The notes under the pieces were generated by a model. The model ran no database searches, was not told where the DNA came from, and saw only the letters and a program-made list of their open reading frames with translations. This document shows, piece by piece, positions 10,114-20,394 of a stretch of DNA of 64,000 nucleotides. The stretch covers positions 62,001 to 126,000 of the forward strand of contig JBKPAD010000005.1 in NCBI GenBank assembly GCA_046726235.1. Direction: 5' to 3'. Numbering within the stretch: the first letter of the stretch is position 1; every line of letters starts with the position of its first letter. The stretch is from Nitricoxidireducens sp046726235 (GTDB lineage: Bacteria > Pseudomonadota > Gammaproteobacteria > Burkholderiales > Rhodocyclaceae). The position numbers and the translations under genes were made by a program.

Positions 10114-11433
10114 CTATTTCGATTTGGCTTTGCGGTCGAGCTCGCGCAGGTGCGCGAGCTTGTCGGCGATTTTCTGTTCCAGCCCGCGCGGCACCGGTTT
10201 GTACCACTCGATCCGCGGCATGCCGTCGGGAAGGTAGTTCTCGCCGGCCGCATAGGCCTCGGGCTCGTCGTGTGCGTAGCGATACTCGCGGCCGAAGCCG
10301 AGTTCCTTCATTAGCTTGGTCGGCGCATTACGCAAGTGCTCGGGAACGGGCCGCGTCTTATCCTTGGCGATGAAGGCGCGGGCGGCATTATAGGCGGTGT
10401 AGGCAGCGTTCGATTTCGGCGCCACGGCCATGTAGAGCACAGCGTTGGCCAGGGCCAGTTCGCCTTCCGGCGAACCGAGGCGCTCGTACGTCGTGCAGGC
10501 GGTGAGCGCAACCTCCAGCGCGCGCGGGTCCGCGAGGCCGATATCTTCGGACGCCATACGCACGACGCGCCGTCCGAGGTACAGCGGATCGGCGCCGCCG
10601 TCCAGCATGCGCACGAACCAGTAGAGCGCCGCGTCGGGATTCGAACCGCGCACCGACTTGTGCAGCGCCGAGATCTGGTCGTAGAAAGCATCGCCGCCCT
10701 TGTCGAAGCGGCGCAGGTCGGAGGCGAGCGCCGCTTCGAGAAAGGCGTTGTCGACCTCGTCGACGCCGGCCGCGGTCGCCGCCGTGCGGATCTGCTCGAG
10801 GACGTTGAGCAGCCGGCGAGCATCGCCGTCGGCGTAGGCGATCAGCCGGTCGCGCGCCTCGTCGCTGACGGCGATGCCGGGAAACGCCTGCGCGCGCGCG
10901 CGCTCGAACAGCTGCGCGAGCTCGTCCTCGGACAGGCTCTTCAGCACATAGACGGCGGCGCGCGACAGCAGCGCGGAATTGACCTCGAACGACGGATTCT
11001 CGGTGGTCGCGCCGACGAAGGTGACGACGCCCTGCTCGACGTAGGGCAGGAAGGCATCCTGCTGCGCCTTGTTGAAGCGATGCACCTCGTCGACGAACAG
11101 GATGGTGCGGCGGCCCGATTGCGCGAGCGTGAGCTCGGCCTGCTGCATCGCCTCGCGGATGTCCTTGACGCCCGAGAACACCGCCGAGAGCGCGATGAAT
11201 TCGGCGTCGAAGGCATCGGCCATCAGTCGCGCCAGCGTCGTCTTGCCGACGCCCGGCGGCCCCCAGAAGATCATCGAGTGCGGCGTGCCCGACTCGAAGG
11301 CCAGGCGCAACGGCTTGCCGGGGCCGACCAGATGCGTCTGGCCGATCACCTCGTCGAGCGTCTTGGGCCGCAGCAGCTCGGCCAGCGGCGCGTGCGGCTT
11401 GACGGCGAAGAGGTCGTTACTCGCCGACGACAT
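10114..11433 (-). CDS. rarA: Replication-associated recombination protein A (MgsA-like AAA+ ATPase)
   Basis: A 439-residue AAA+ protein with Walker A GPPGVGKTTLA, Walker B/sensor region LFVDEVHRFNKAQQDAFLPYVE and TENPSFEVN, then the C-terminal oligomerisation domain ending with the typical YLPDGMPRIEWYKP. It acts at stalled replication forks. Its start overlaps the end of lolA by 17 bases, so the two are translationally linked. Confidence 0.97.
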   Translation of the reverse strand: MSSASNDLFAVKPHAPLAELLRPKTLDEVIGQTHLVGPGKPLRLAFESGTPHSMIFWGPPGVGKTTLARLMADAFDAEFIALSAVFSGVKDIREAMQQAELTLAQSGRRTILFVDEVHRFNKAQQDAFLPYVEQGVVTFVGATTENPSFEVNSALLSRAAVYVLKSLSEDELAQLFERARAQAFPGIAVSDEARDRLIAYADGDARRLLNVLEQIRTAATAAGVDEVDNAFLEAALASDLRRFDKGGDAFYDQISALHKSVRGSNPDAALYWFVRMLDGGADPLYLGRRVVRMASEDIGLADPRALEVALTACTTYERLGSPEGELALANAVLYMAVAPKSNAAYTAYNAARAFIAKDKTRPVPEHLRNAPTKLMKELGFGREYRYAHDEPEAYAAGENYLPDGMPRIEWYKPVPRGLEQKIADKLAHLRELDRKAKSK

Positions 11434-12025
11434 CGGCGCCCTTGGGCGGGACGAACTTGAACTGATCTTTCGACAACTGCGGGTTGGCGTGGAACTCGGT
11501 GAACATCAGCGTCGTCACCTGGCCGAAGTTGTCGCGGATTTCCATCAGCTTCGGCAGGTTGTCCTTGAAGCCGATGCGCACGCGCTCGAAGGTGCCGTCA
11601 GCGGCCTTCGGCGTCGCGTCCACCATCTCGAGCCCGTCGGCCTCGCCGGCATTCTTGAGCACGAAGTGGGCATCGAGGTCGGCGCCGGCCAACAGCGCCG
11701 CCGGGCTGGACCCGAGCGCCTTGCCGAGCTTGCGCGTCGTCACCTGGTTGAGGTCGGGATCGAAGCTCCAGAGCTTGTCGCCGTCGCTGACCAGCAGTTG
11801 CGCGTAAGGGCGCTCGTAATGCCAGCGGAACTTGCCGGGGCGCTGCAGCGCGAAGCTGCCCGCCGACTGCTGCGGCTTGCGGCCCGACTTGCTGGTCACG
11901 CTCTGGGCGAACACGCCGCGCGCGGTCTTGGTGTGGTCGAGAAATGACCGAAGCTGGTCGAGGCCGGCGGCGCTGGCCGGGAACGCGAGCACCAGGGCTG
12001 CGAGCGTGCAGAATAATTTGTGCAT
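11417..12025 (-). CDS. lolA: Outer-membrane lipoprotein carrier protein
   Basis: A 202-residue periplasmic chaperone with a signal peptide of about 19 residues (cleavage after ASA). The mature part shows LolA patterns: GVFAQSVTSKSG, GSFALQRPGKFRWHYERPY, LLVSDGDKLWSFDPDLNQVTTRKL and an FKDNLPKLMEIRDNFGQ segment. It carries lipoproteins across the periplasm to LolB. In many proteobacteria lolA directly follows ftsK; here an opposite-strand transporter gene is placed between them. Confidence 0.96.
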   Translation of the reverse strand: MHKLFCTLAALVLAFPASAAGLDQLRSFLDHTKTARGVFAQSVTSKSGRKPQQSAGSFALQRPGKFRWHYERPYAQLLVSDGDKLWSFDPDLNQVTTRKLGKALGSSPAALLAGADLDAHFVLKNAGEADGLEMVDATPKAADGTFERVRIGFKDNLPKLMEIRDNFGQVTTLMFTEFHANPQLSKDQFKFVPPKGADVVGE

Positions 12026-12107
12026 GGCGAATTATCGCCGACCTCGGCCGACTTGGGGCTTGACCGCAGCGAGCCCGCGGGTTTTCATCCGGCAACAGGA
12101 GGCATCG

Positions 12108-12718
12108 ATGGCGGGCTGCTGCGAAGGGAAGAGTTGTGCGCTGGAGGCGCTGCGCGAGCGTCAGGGACGCACCTTGAAGATCGTGCTGGCGATCAACGTC
12201 GCGTTGTTCGCGATCGAGTTCGGCGCCGGCCTGCGCGCGGCATCGACCTCGCTGATGGCCGATTCGCTCGACAGCCTCGGCGACGCGCTCGTCTATGCGT
12301 TCAGCCTCTACGTGCTCGCCCGGAGCGAGCGCTGGCGCGCCGCGGCCGCCCTGCTGAAGGGCGTGATCATGCTGGGCTTCGGCCTCGCCGTCGCGGCCGC
12401 CCTGGTCGCCAGGCTGTTCGCGCCGGTGGTGCCGGTGGCGGAGATGATCGGCGGCTTCGGCCTGTTCGCCCTCGCTTGCAACCTCACCTGCCTGGCGCTG
12501 CTGACGCGCCACCGCAACGACGACATCAACATGGAATCGGTCTGGCTGTGCTCGCGCAACGACATCATCGCCAACGTCGGCGTGCTGTTCGCCGGCGCGG
12601 GCGTCGCCCTCACGGGCTCGATGTGGCCGGACTTGGCGGTGGGAGCGGTGATCGCAGTGATCTTCCTGCGCTCCGCGTTCTACGTGCTGACGCAGGCGCT
12701 GCGCCAGCTCAAGCCGAG

Positions 12719-12722
<4 letters not shown>
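12108..12722 (+). CDS. Short CDF-like cation transporter with Cys in the metal site
   Basis: A 204-residue membrane protein with about 5-6 helices and a cysteine-rich N terminus (CCEGKSC, residues 4-10). It resembles the membrane part of cation diffusion facilitators and lacks the C-terminal cytoplasmic domain. The helix-2 metal pair DxxxD is present (D55, D59). In helix 5, where Zn transporters such as YiiP have HxxxD, this protein has CxxxD (C148, D152), which suggests a softer metal or a changed role. CAGGAGG before the ATG supports the start. It lies on the plus strand between lolA and ftsK and overlaps the ftsK 3' end by 4 bases. Confidence 0.75.
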
Positions 12723-15046
<2,324 letters not shown>

Positions 15047-15159
15047 TTGGCGTTCGATGCTAGCCAAGCGGTCGGGCCTCGATCCGGCGAGAACGGCCGA
15101 TAAGCGCCGGCTATCCGCGCGATTGCCGATCACAATCGAGGCGCCCCACGGCCTGCCGC

Positions 15160-15165
15160 TATAAT
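15160..15165 (+). promoter_or_regulatory. -10 element of trxB
   Basis: TATAAT lies 35 bases before the trxB ATG. No good -35 hexamer is seen at 16-18 bases upstream. The ftsK gene is divergent from this point. Confidence 0.4.
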
Positions 15166-15199
15166 TTCCGCACCTTCAACCCAACAAGAACGCGCTCCC

Positions 15200-16153
15200 A
15201 TGACAACCCGCCACGCCAGCCTTCTGATCCTCGGTTCCGGTCCCGCCGGCTATACGGCCGCCGTGTATGCCGCTCGCGCCAACCTGAAGCCCGTCCTCGT
15301 CACCGGCCTCGCCCAGGGCGGCCAGCTGATGACGACGACCGACGTCGACAACTGGCCGGCTGATGCGGACGGCGTGCAAGGCCCCGACCTGATGACCCGC
15401 TTCCAAAAGCACGCCGAGCGCTTCAACACCGAAATCATCTTCGACCAGATCCACACGGCCAAGCTGACCGAGAAGCCGATCCGCCTGGTCGGCGATTCCG
15501 GCGAGTACACCTGCGACGCGCTGATCATCGCCACCGGCGCCTCGGCCCAGTACCTCGGCCTGCCGTCGGAGCAGGCGTTCTCGGGCAAGGGCGTGTCCGC
15601 CTGCGCGACCTGCGACGGCTTCTTCTACAAGAACCAGGACGTCGCGGTGATCGGCGGCGGCGACACCGCCGTCGAAGAGGCGCTCTACCTGTCGAACATC
15701 TGCCGCCACGTCACCGTGGTGCATCGCCGCGACAAGTTCCGCGCCGAGAAGATCATGCAGGACAAGCTGTTCGAGAAGGAAAAGGCCGGCAAGGTCACGA
15801 TCAAGTGGGACCACGTGCTCGACGAGGTGCTCGGCGACAAGACCGGCGTCACCGGCATGCGCATCAAGAACGTCAAGACCGAGGCGACCGAGGACATCAA
15901 GCTGATGGGCGTGTTCATCGCCATCGGCCACAAGCCGAACACCGACCTCTTCGCCGGCCAGCTCGAGCTCGAGAACGGCTACATCGTCACCGGCGCCGGC
16001 CGCAAGGGCAACGCGACGGCGACGTCGGTTCCCGGCGTGTTCGCCGCCGGCGACGTGCAGGACCCCGTCTACAAGCAGGCCGTCACCAGTGCGGCCAGCG
16101 GCTGCCAGGCCGCGCTCGACGCCGAGCGCTATCTGGACAGCCTCGGGCACTGA
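15200..16153 (+). CDS. trxB: Thioredoxin-disulfide reductase
   Basis: A 317-residue flavoprotein with an N-terminal FAD motif (GSGPAGYTAAVYAAR), the redox-active CATCDG, an NADPH-binding GGGDTAVEEALYL and the C-terminal FAD segment GVFAAGDVQDPVYKQAVTSAASG. It reduces thioredoxin with NADPH in the cytoplasm. The gene is divergent from ftsK and is followed 13 bases later by the Smr-domain gene. Confidence 0.98.
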   Translation: MTTRHASLLILGSGPAGYTAAVYAARANLKPVLVTGLAQGGQLMTTTDVDNWPADADGVQGPDLMTRFQKHAERFNTEIIFDQIHTAKLTEKPIRLVGDSGEYTCDALIIATGASAQYLGLPSEQAFSGKGVSACATCDGFFYKNQDVAVIGGGDTAVEEALYLSNICRHVTVVHRRDKFRAEKIMQDKLFEKEKAGKVTIKWDHVLDEVLGDKTGVTGMRIKNVKTEATEDIKLMGVFIAIGHKPNTDLFAGQLELENGYIVTGAGRKGNATATSVPGVFAAGDVQDPVYKQAVTSAASGCQAALDAERYLDSLGH

Positions 16154-16166
16154 CCCAGAGGCGGCC

Positions 16167-16715
16167 GTGACCGGGCGGGCGCCCAAGGACGAGGAAGCCC
16201 GCCGCCTGTTTCACGCGGCGGTGGCGGACGCCGTGCCGCTCGCCAGCGACCGCGTCCATCACGAACCGCCGCCCGTGCCGGCGATCCCGCGCCAGCGCAG
16301 CCGCGACGAGTCGGCGGCGCTGGCGGAGTCGTTCGATGCTCCCGCCCTGCCCGACCTGTTCCTCGAGGGCGGCGACGAAGCGGTCTGGCTGCGCCCCGGA
16401 ATGGCGCCGTCGGTGCTGCGCGACCTGCGGCGCGGCCGCTGGGTAGTTCAGTCGGCGCTCGACCTTCATGGCATGAACCGGGACGAGGCACGCGTGCAGA
16501 CGGGCGAATTCCTCGCCGAGTGCCTGCGCCACGGCCATCGCTGCGTACGCGTGGTGCACGGCAAGGGCCTGCGCTCGCCAGGTCGCGAGCCGGTACTGAA
16601 GAGATTGGTGCTGGGCTGGCTGGCCCAGCGCAAGGAAGTCCTGGCCTTCTGCCAGGCGCGCACCGCCGAGGGCGGCGCGGGTGCGGTGATCGTGCTGCTC
16701 GCGGCGAACCGCTAG
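16167..16715 (+). CDS. Smr/MutS2-domain protein
   Basis: A 182-residue soluble protein with an unstructured N-terminal half and a C-terminal Smr domain (about residues 95-182) bearing the LDLHGMNRDEAR and VRVVHGKGLRSPG motifs typical of Smr endonuclease-like proteins. Family members bind or nick branched nucleic acids or act on RNA. The GTG start is chosen because it follows trxB by 13 bases with AGAGGCGG before it; an upstream extension would overlap trxB. Convergent with glnB, 3 bases apart. Confidence 0.88.
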   Translation: MTGRAPKDEEARRLFHAAVADAVPLASDRVHHEPPPVPAIPRQRSRDESAALAESFDAPALPDLFLEGGDEAVWLRPGMAPSVLRDLRRGRWVVQSALDLHGMNRDEARVQTGEFLAECLRHGHRCVRVVHGKGLRSPGREPVLKRLVLGWLAQRKEVLAFCQARTAEGGAGAVIVLLAANR

Positions 16716-16718
16716 CGG

Positions 16719-17057
16719 TCAGATAGCAGCTTCGTTCGTCTCGCCGGTGCGGATGCGGACGATCTGCTCGACCGCGGTGACGAAGATCTTGCCGTCGCCG
16801 ATCTTGCCGGTGCGGGCTGCCTTGACGATGGCTTCGATGGCCGCCTCGACGCTCTCGTTGGCGACGATGGCCTCAATCTTGATCTTCGGCAGGAAGTCGA
16901 CGACGTACTCGGCGCCGCGATAGAGCTCGGTGTGGCCCTTCTGGCGGCCGAAGCCCTTGACTTCGGTCACCGTCAGGCCGGTGATGCCGACTTCGGAGAG
17001 CGCTTCGCGCACTTCGTCGAGCTTGAAGGGCTTGATGATGGCTTCGATCTTCTTCAT
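16719..17057 (-). CDS. glnB: Nitrogen regulatory protein P-II
   Basis: A 112-residue PII protein with the uridylylation site Tyr51 in the T loop (RGAEYVVDFLPKIK), the B loop TGKIGDGKIFV and the C-terminal VRIRTGETNEAAI. It senses 2-oxoglutarate and ATP/ADP and controls nitrogen enzymes by binding. It starts 25 bases after nadE and is the last gene of a ppa-nadE-glnB unit. The link with nadE is notable because PII control of glutamine-dependent NAD synthetase has been reported in Azospirillum. Confidence 0.97.
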   Translation of the reverse strand: MKKIEAIIKPFKLDEVREALSEVGITGLTVTEVKGFGRQKGHTELYRGAEYVVDFLPKIKIEAIVANESVEAAIEAIVKAARTGKIGDGKIFVTAVEQIVRIRTGETNEAAI

Positions 17058-17082
17058 TGCGTATCTCCCAAATGCCGTTCGG

Positions 17083-18711
17083 TTACCACTCGTCCGCGTA
17101 GCGCGATGTTATCGGATATCGCCAGTCCTTGCCGAAGCCGCGCTGGCTGATGCGGATGCCGACCGGCGCCTGGCGGCGTTTGTATTCGTTGAGCTTGAGC
17201 AGGCGCACCACGCGGCGCACGTCGGCCTCGGGGTGGCCGAGCGCGACGATCTGCCGCGGGCTCATGTCCTGGCTCATGTAGGCCTCGATGATGGCATCGA
17301 GCGTCTCGTAGGGCGGCAGCGAATCCTGGTCGGTCTGGTCCGGGCGCAGTTCGGCCGAGGGCGCGCGCACGATGATGTTCTCGGGGATCACCGGGCCGTC
17401 GCCGAGGGTGTTGCGGTAGCGCGCGAGGCGGTAGACGAAAGTCTTCAGCACGTCCTTGATGACTGCGAAGCCGCCCGCCATGTCGCCGTAGAGCGTGGCG
17501 TAGCCGACCGCCATCTCGCTCTTGTTGCCGGTGGTCAGCACGATGCGGCCGGTGCGGTTCGACAGCGCCATCAGCACCATGCCGCGGATGCGCGCCTGGA
17601 TGTTTTCGGGCGTCGTGTCGGCCCAGGCCGTCGGCGGCAAGCCCGCGAACAGCGGCTCCAGCATCGCGGCGTAGGTGTCCATCGCGGGGGAGATCGGGAT
17701 TTCGTCGTAGCGCACGCCGAGTTTCTCGACCAGCGCGCGCGAATCGTCGAGGCTCATCTGCGCGGTGTAGGGCGAGGGCATCATCACGGCGCGAACCTTG
17801 TCGGCGCCGAGCGCATCGACGGCGATGCACAGCGTCAGCGCCGAGTCGATGCCGCCCGAGAGGCCGAGCAGCGCGCCGGGGAAGCCGTTCTTGCCGAGGT
17901 AGTCGCGCACGCCGAGCTTGAGCGCTTCATAGACCTCGGCCTCATGCGAGAGCGCGGGCGCGACGGTCCCCGGCAGAATGCGGCCGCCCTCGATGTCGAC
18001 GAGCGCCAGATCGGGAACGAAAGCCGGCGACTGCTGGAGCAGCGTGCCGTCGGCCGCGATCGCGAACGAGGCGCCGTCGAAGACGAGCTCGTCCTGGCCA
18101 CCGACCATGTTGGCGTAGATCATCGGCATGCCGGTTTCGCCGGCACGCGTGCGCAGCACCTGGTGCCGGTGCTGCTGCTTGCGCATGTGGAACGGCGAGG
18201 CGTTGAGCACCAGCAGGACTTCGGCGCCGGCATCGCGCGCAGCCGCGGCGGCCGGCGCTTCCCATACGTCCTCGCAGATGTTGATGCCGAGGCGGACGCC
18301 CTTGAAGTCGATGACGCAGGCGCGATCGCCGACGTCGAAATAGCGTTCCTCGTCGAAGACGGCGTAGTTCGGCAGCAGGCGCTTGCGGTAGCCGGCGCGA
18401 ACGCGGCCGCCGTCAATGAATGAGGCGGCGTTGTAACGCCGGCCGGCCTCTTCCTCGGGATGGCCGACGACCAGCGGCAAGGGCGTCGCGGCCGCGAGCG
18501 CTTCGAGTTCGCGGCGGCAGGCGCGGTAGAAATCCGGGCGCAGCAGCAGGTCTTCCGGCGGATAGCCACAGAGCGCGAGCTCGGGCGTCAGCAGGAGGTC
18601 GGCGCCGGCGGCATGGGCGCGCCGGGCGGCATCGAGGATCGCGGCCGCATTGCCGACGAGGTCGCCGACCGTGCAGTTGATCTGCGCTACCGCGATCCTG
18701 AGCGCCGGCAT
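17083..18711 (-). CDS. nadE: Glutamine-dependent NAD+ synthetase
   Basis: A 542-residue two-domain enzyme. Residues 1-250 are a nitrilase-type glutaminase (TPELALCGYPPEDLL with the catalytic Glu, KRLLPNYAVFDEERYF with the Lys, NICEDVWE with the Cys). Residues 270-542 are the ATP-pyrophosphatase synthetase domain with SGGIDSALTL. It converts nicotinic acid adenine dinucleotide, glutamine and ATP to NAD, releasing AMP and PPi. The pyrophosphatase gene ends 11 bases upstream and glnB follows 25 bases downstream, grouping PPi removal, NAD synthesis and nitrogen sensing. Confidence 0.97.
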   Translation of the reverse strand: MPALRIAVAQINCTVGDLVGNAAAILDAARRAHAAGADLLLTPELALCGYPPEDLLLRPDFYRACRRELEALAAATPLPLVVGHPEEEAGRRYNAASFIDGGRVRAGYRKRLLPNYAVFDEERYFDVGDRACVIDFKGVRLGINICEDVWEAPAAAAARDAGAEVLLVLNASPFHMRKQQHRHQVLRTRAGETGMPMIYANMVGGQDELVFDGASFAIAADGTLLQQSPAFVPDLALVDIEGGRILPGTVAPALSHEAEVYEALKLGVRDYLGKNGFPGALLGLSGGIDSALTLCIAVDALGADKVRAVMMPSPYTAQMSLDDSRALVEKLGVRYDEIPISPAMDTYAAMLEPLFAGLPPTAWADTTPENIQARIRGMVLMALSNRTGRIVLTTGNKSEMAVGYATLYGDMAGGFAVIKDVLKTFVYRLARYRNTLGDGPVIPENIIVRAPSAELRPDQTDQDSLPPYETLDAIIEAYMSQDMSPRQIVALGHPEADVRRVVRLLKLNEYKRRQAPVGIRISQRGFGKDWRYPITSRYADEW

Positions 18712-18722
18712 GGGATTCGGCT

Positions 18723-19271
18723 TCAGAACGCCGGCTTTTCCTTGGCGTCTTCGTAGCGCTGGACGCCGTCCATGATCTCGCACTTGGCTTCCTCGACGCT
18801 GACCCAGCCCTGGACCTTGACGTACTTGCCGGGCTCGAGATCCTTGTAGTGCTCGAAGAAATGGGAAATCTGGTCGAGGATGATCTGCGGGAAGTCGCGC
18901 GGGCTCTCGATGTCGCGATACATCGGCGTCAGCTTGTCGACCGGGACGGCCAGCAGCTTGGCGTCGTCGCCGGCCTCGTCCGTCATCTTGAGCATGCCGA
19001 CCGGGCGGCAGCGCACGACGACGCCAGGCGGCAGGGCGAACTGGGACATGACCAGCACGTCGACCGGGTCGCCGTCACCGGCGATGGTGTGCGGGATGTA
19101 GCCGTAGTTGCAGGGATAGTGCATGGCCGTCGACATGAAGCGATCGACGAAGATCGCGCCCGACTCCTTGTCCACCTCGTACTTGATCGGCTCGGCGTGC
19201 ATCGGGATTTCGATGACCACGTTGAAGTCGTTCGGCAGATCCTTGCCGGGGGGGACGCGATCGAGGCCCAC
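18723..19271 (-). CDS. ppa: Inorganic pyrophosphatase
   Basis: A 182-residue family I pyrophosphatase with the metal-binding DGDPVDVLV and the HYPCNYGYIP, KYEVDKESG and ISHFFEHYKDLEPGK segments. It hydrolyses PPi in the cytoplasm. The GTG start (GLDRVPPGKDLPNDFN) is chosen because CAGGAGAG precedes it at good spacing; a further 14-residue extension has no such site. First gene of the ppa-nadE-glnB group. Confidence 0.97.
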   Translation of the reverse strand: MGLDRVPPGKDLPNDFNVVIEIPMHAEPIKYEVDKESGAIFVDRFMSTAMHYPCNYGYIPHTIAGDGDPVDVLVMSQFALPPGVVVRCRPVGMLKMTDEAGDDAKLLAVPVDKLTPMYRDIESPRDFPQIILDQISHFFEHYKDLEPGKYVKVQGWVSVEEAKCEIMDGVQRYEDAKEKPAF

Positions 19272-19377
19272 TGTCTCTCTCCTGAAAAAGGGGTGATTAT
19301 AGCCGTGTTGCACCGCCGCACCCTAGCCCGCCCAAGGCGCAACGCCAAGTCGGCGCTGGATTTTCCGGTCGCAACGC

Positions 19378-19414
19378 TTGACATGAAGTGGCGCCGCGAT
19401 GAGAATGGTTCGCA
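19378..19414 (+). promoter_or_regulatory. bfd-bfr promoter overlapped by a Fur-like box
   Basis: A perfect -35 TTGACA (19378-19383) is followed after 17 bases by GAGAAT (19401-19406; four of six -10 positions). The imperfect palindrome TGAGAATGGTTCGCA (19400-19414) overlaps the -10 and resembles the 7-1-7 Fur motif TGATAAT-N-ATTATCA. Iron-dependent repression or another form of iron control of bfd-bfr is a reasonable inference. Confidence 0.5.
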
Positions 19415-19462
19415 ACTCAAGACCCATCGGTCGCCCATCGCACGGACCCGAAAGCCCAAGCC

Positions 19463-19684
19463 ATGTACGTTTGCATCTGCAATGCCGTTACCGACAAACA
19501 GATCGCCAGGGCCGTCGACGACGGCTGCCGGACGATGCGCGAGTTGCGCAACGAACTCGGCGTCGGCGCCTGTTGCGGCCGTTGCGCGACTTGTGCTCGC
19601 AATGTTCTGAACGAGGCGCTAGAAAAGGAACAAGCGGTCGCCCCGGTGTTCTCGCTCGGAGGACTCACGCTCGGCGCCGCCTGA
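19463..19684 (+). CDS. bfd: Bacterioferritin-associated ferredoxin
   Basis: A 73-residue [2Fe-2S] protein with the four ligands at the positions of E. coli Bfd: C4, C6, C38 and C41 (MYVCICNAVT start, then GACCGRCATC). Bfd reduces the iron core of bacterioferritin so iron can be released. The bacterioferritin gene follows 16 bases later, as expected. Confidence 0.95.
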   Translation: MYVCICNAVTDKQIARAVDDGCRTMRELRNELGVGACCGRCATCARNVLNEALEKEQAVAPVFSLGGLTLGAA

Positions 19685-19700
19685 CGAAGGAGGAGCCGAC

Positions 19701-20180
19701 ATGAAGGGCGACAAGGACGTCATCCAGTTGCTGAACAAGCAGCTCGTCAGCGAGCTGACCGCGATCAACCAGTACTTCCTGCACGCCCGGATGTACAAGA
19801 ACTGGGGCTTCGGGCGCCTCGGCAAGCACGAATACGAGGAATCGATCGAGGAGATGAAGCACGCCGACAAGCTCATCGAGCGCGTACTGGTGCTCGACGG
19901 CCTGCCGAACCTGCAGACGCTGAACAAGCTGCTGATTGGCGAGAGCGTTCCCGAGGCGATCGACGGCGACCTGCAACTCGAGCGCGCCGCCCAGGCCGAC
20001 CTCAAGGCCGCCGTCGCGCACTGCGAGCGCGTCGCCGACTATGTCTCTCGCGAGCTCTTCGAGGACCTGCTGGAGGATACCGAGGAGCACATCGACTATC
20101 TCGAAACTCAGCTCGAGCTGATCGAGAAGGTCGGGCTGCAGAACTACCTGCAGTCGCAGATGGATGAGTCCTCTTCCTGA
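19701..20180 (+). CDS. bfr: Bacterioferritin
   Basis: A 159-residue ferritin-like protein forming 24-mers that store iron. The ferroxidase ligands E18, E51, H54, E94 and E127/H130 region are present, and Met52, the axial ligand of the inter-subunit haem, is conserved, so this is a haem-binding bacterioferritin. A strong AAGGAGG lies before the ATG. It ends 4 bases from the convergent copper chaperone gene. Confidence 0.97.
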   Translation: MKGDKDVIQLLNKQLVSELTAINQYFLHARMYKNWGFGRLGKHEYEESIEEMKHADKLIERVLVLDGLPNLQTLNKLLIGESVPEAIDGDLQLERAAQADLKAAVAHCERVADYVSRELFEDLLEDTEEHIDYLETQLELIEKVGLQNYLQSQMDESSS

Positions 20181-20184
20181 GGGC

Positions 20185-20394
20185 TCAGGAAGCGTCGAAG
20201 CCGGCGGCGGCGACGGCGCCGAGCAGCGCTTCGCGGCTCACCTGCGCCGGGTCGTAATCGACCCGCGCTTCGCCCTTCTCCAGCGAGACCTCCGCCTTGG
20301 TCACGCCTGAAAGGGCTTCGAGCACGCCCGTCACGCTCTTGACGCAGCCGCCGCAGGACATGCCGCCCACTTTCACGATCGTCGTTTCCATCAT
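20185..20394 (-). CDS. copZ: Copper chaperone (heavy-metal-associated domain)
   Basis: A 69-residue single HMA domain with the metal site GGMSCGGC and a normal ferredoxin-like pattern (VTKAEVSLEKGEARVDYD). It carries Cu(I) to or from the ATPase encoded just upstream; its ATG overlaps the copA stop. Either of two adjacent ATG codons could be used. Confidence 0.92.
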   Translation of the reverse strand: MMETTIVKVGGMSCGGCVKSVTGVLEALSGVTKAEVSLEKGEARVDYDPAQVSREALLGAVAAAGFDAS

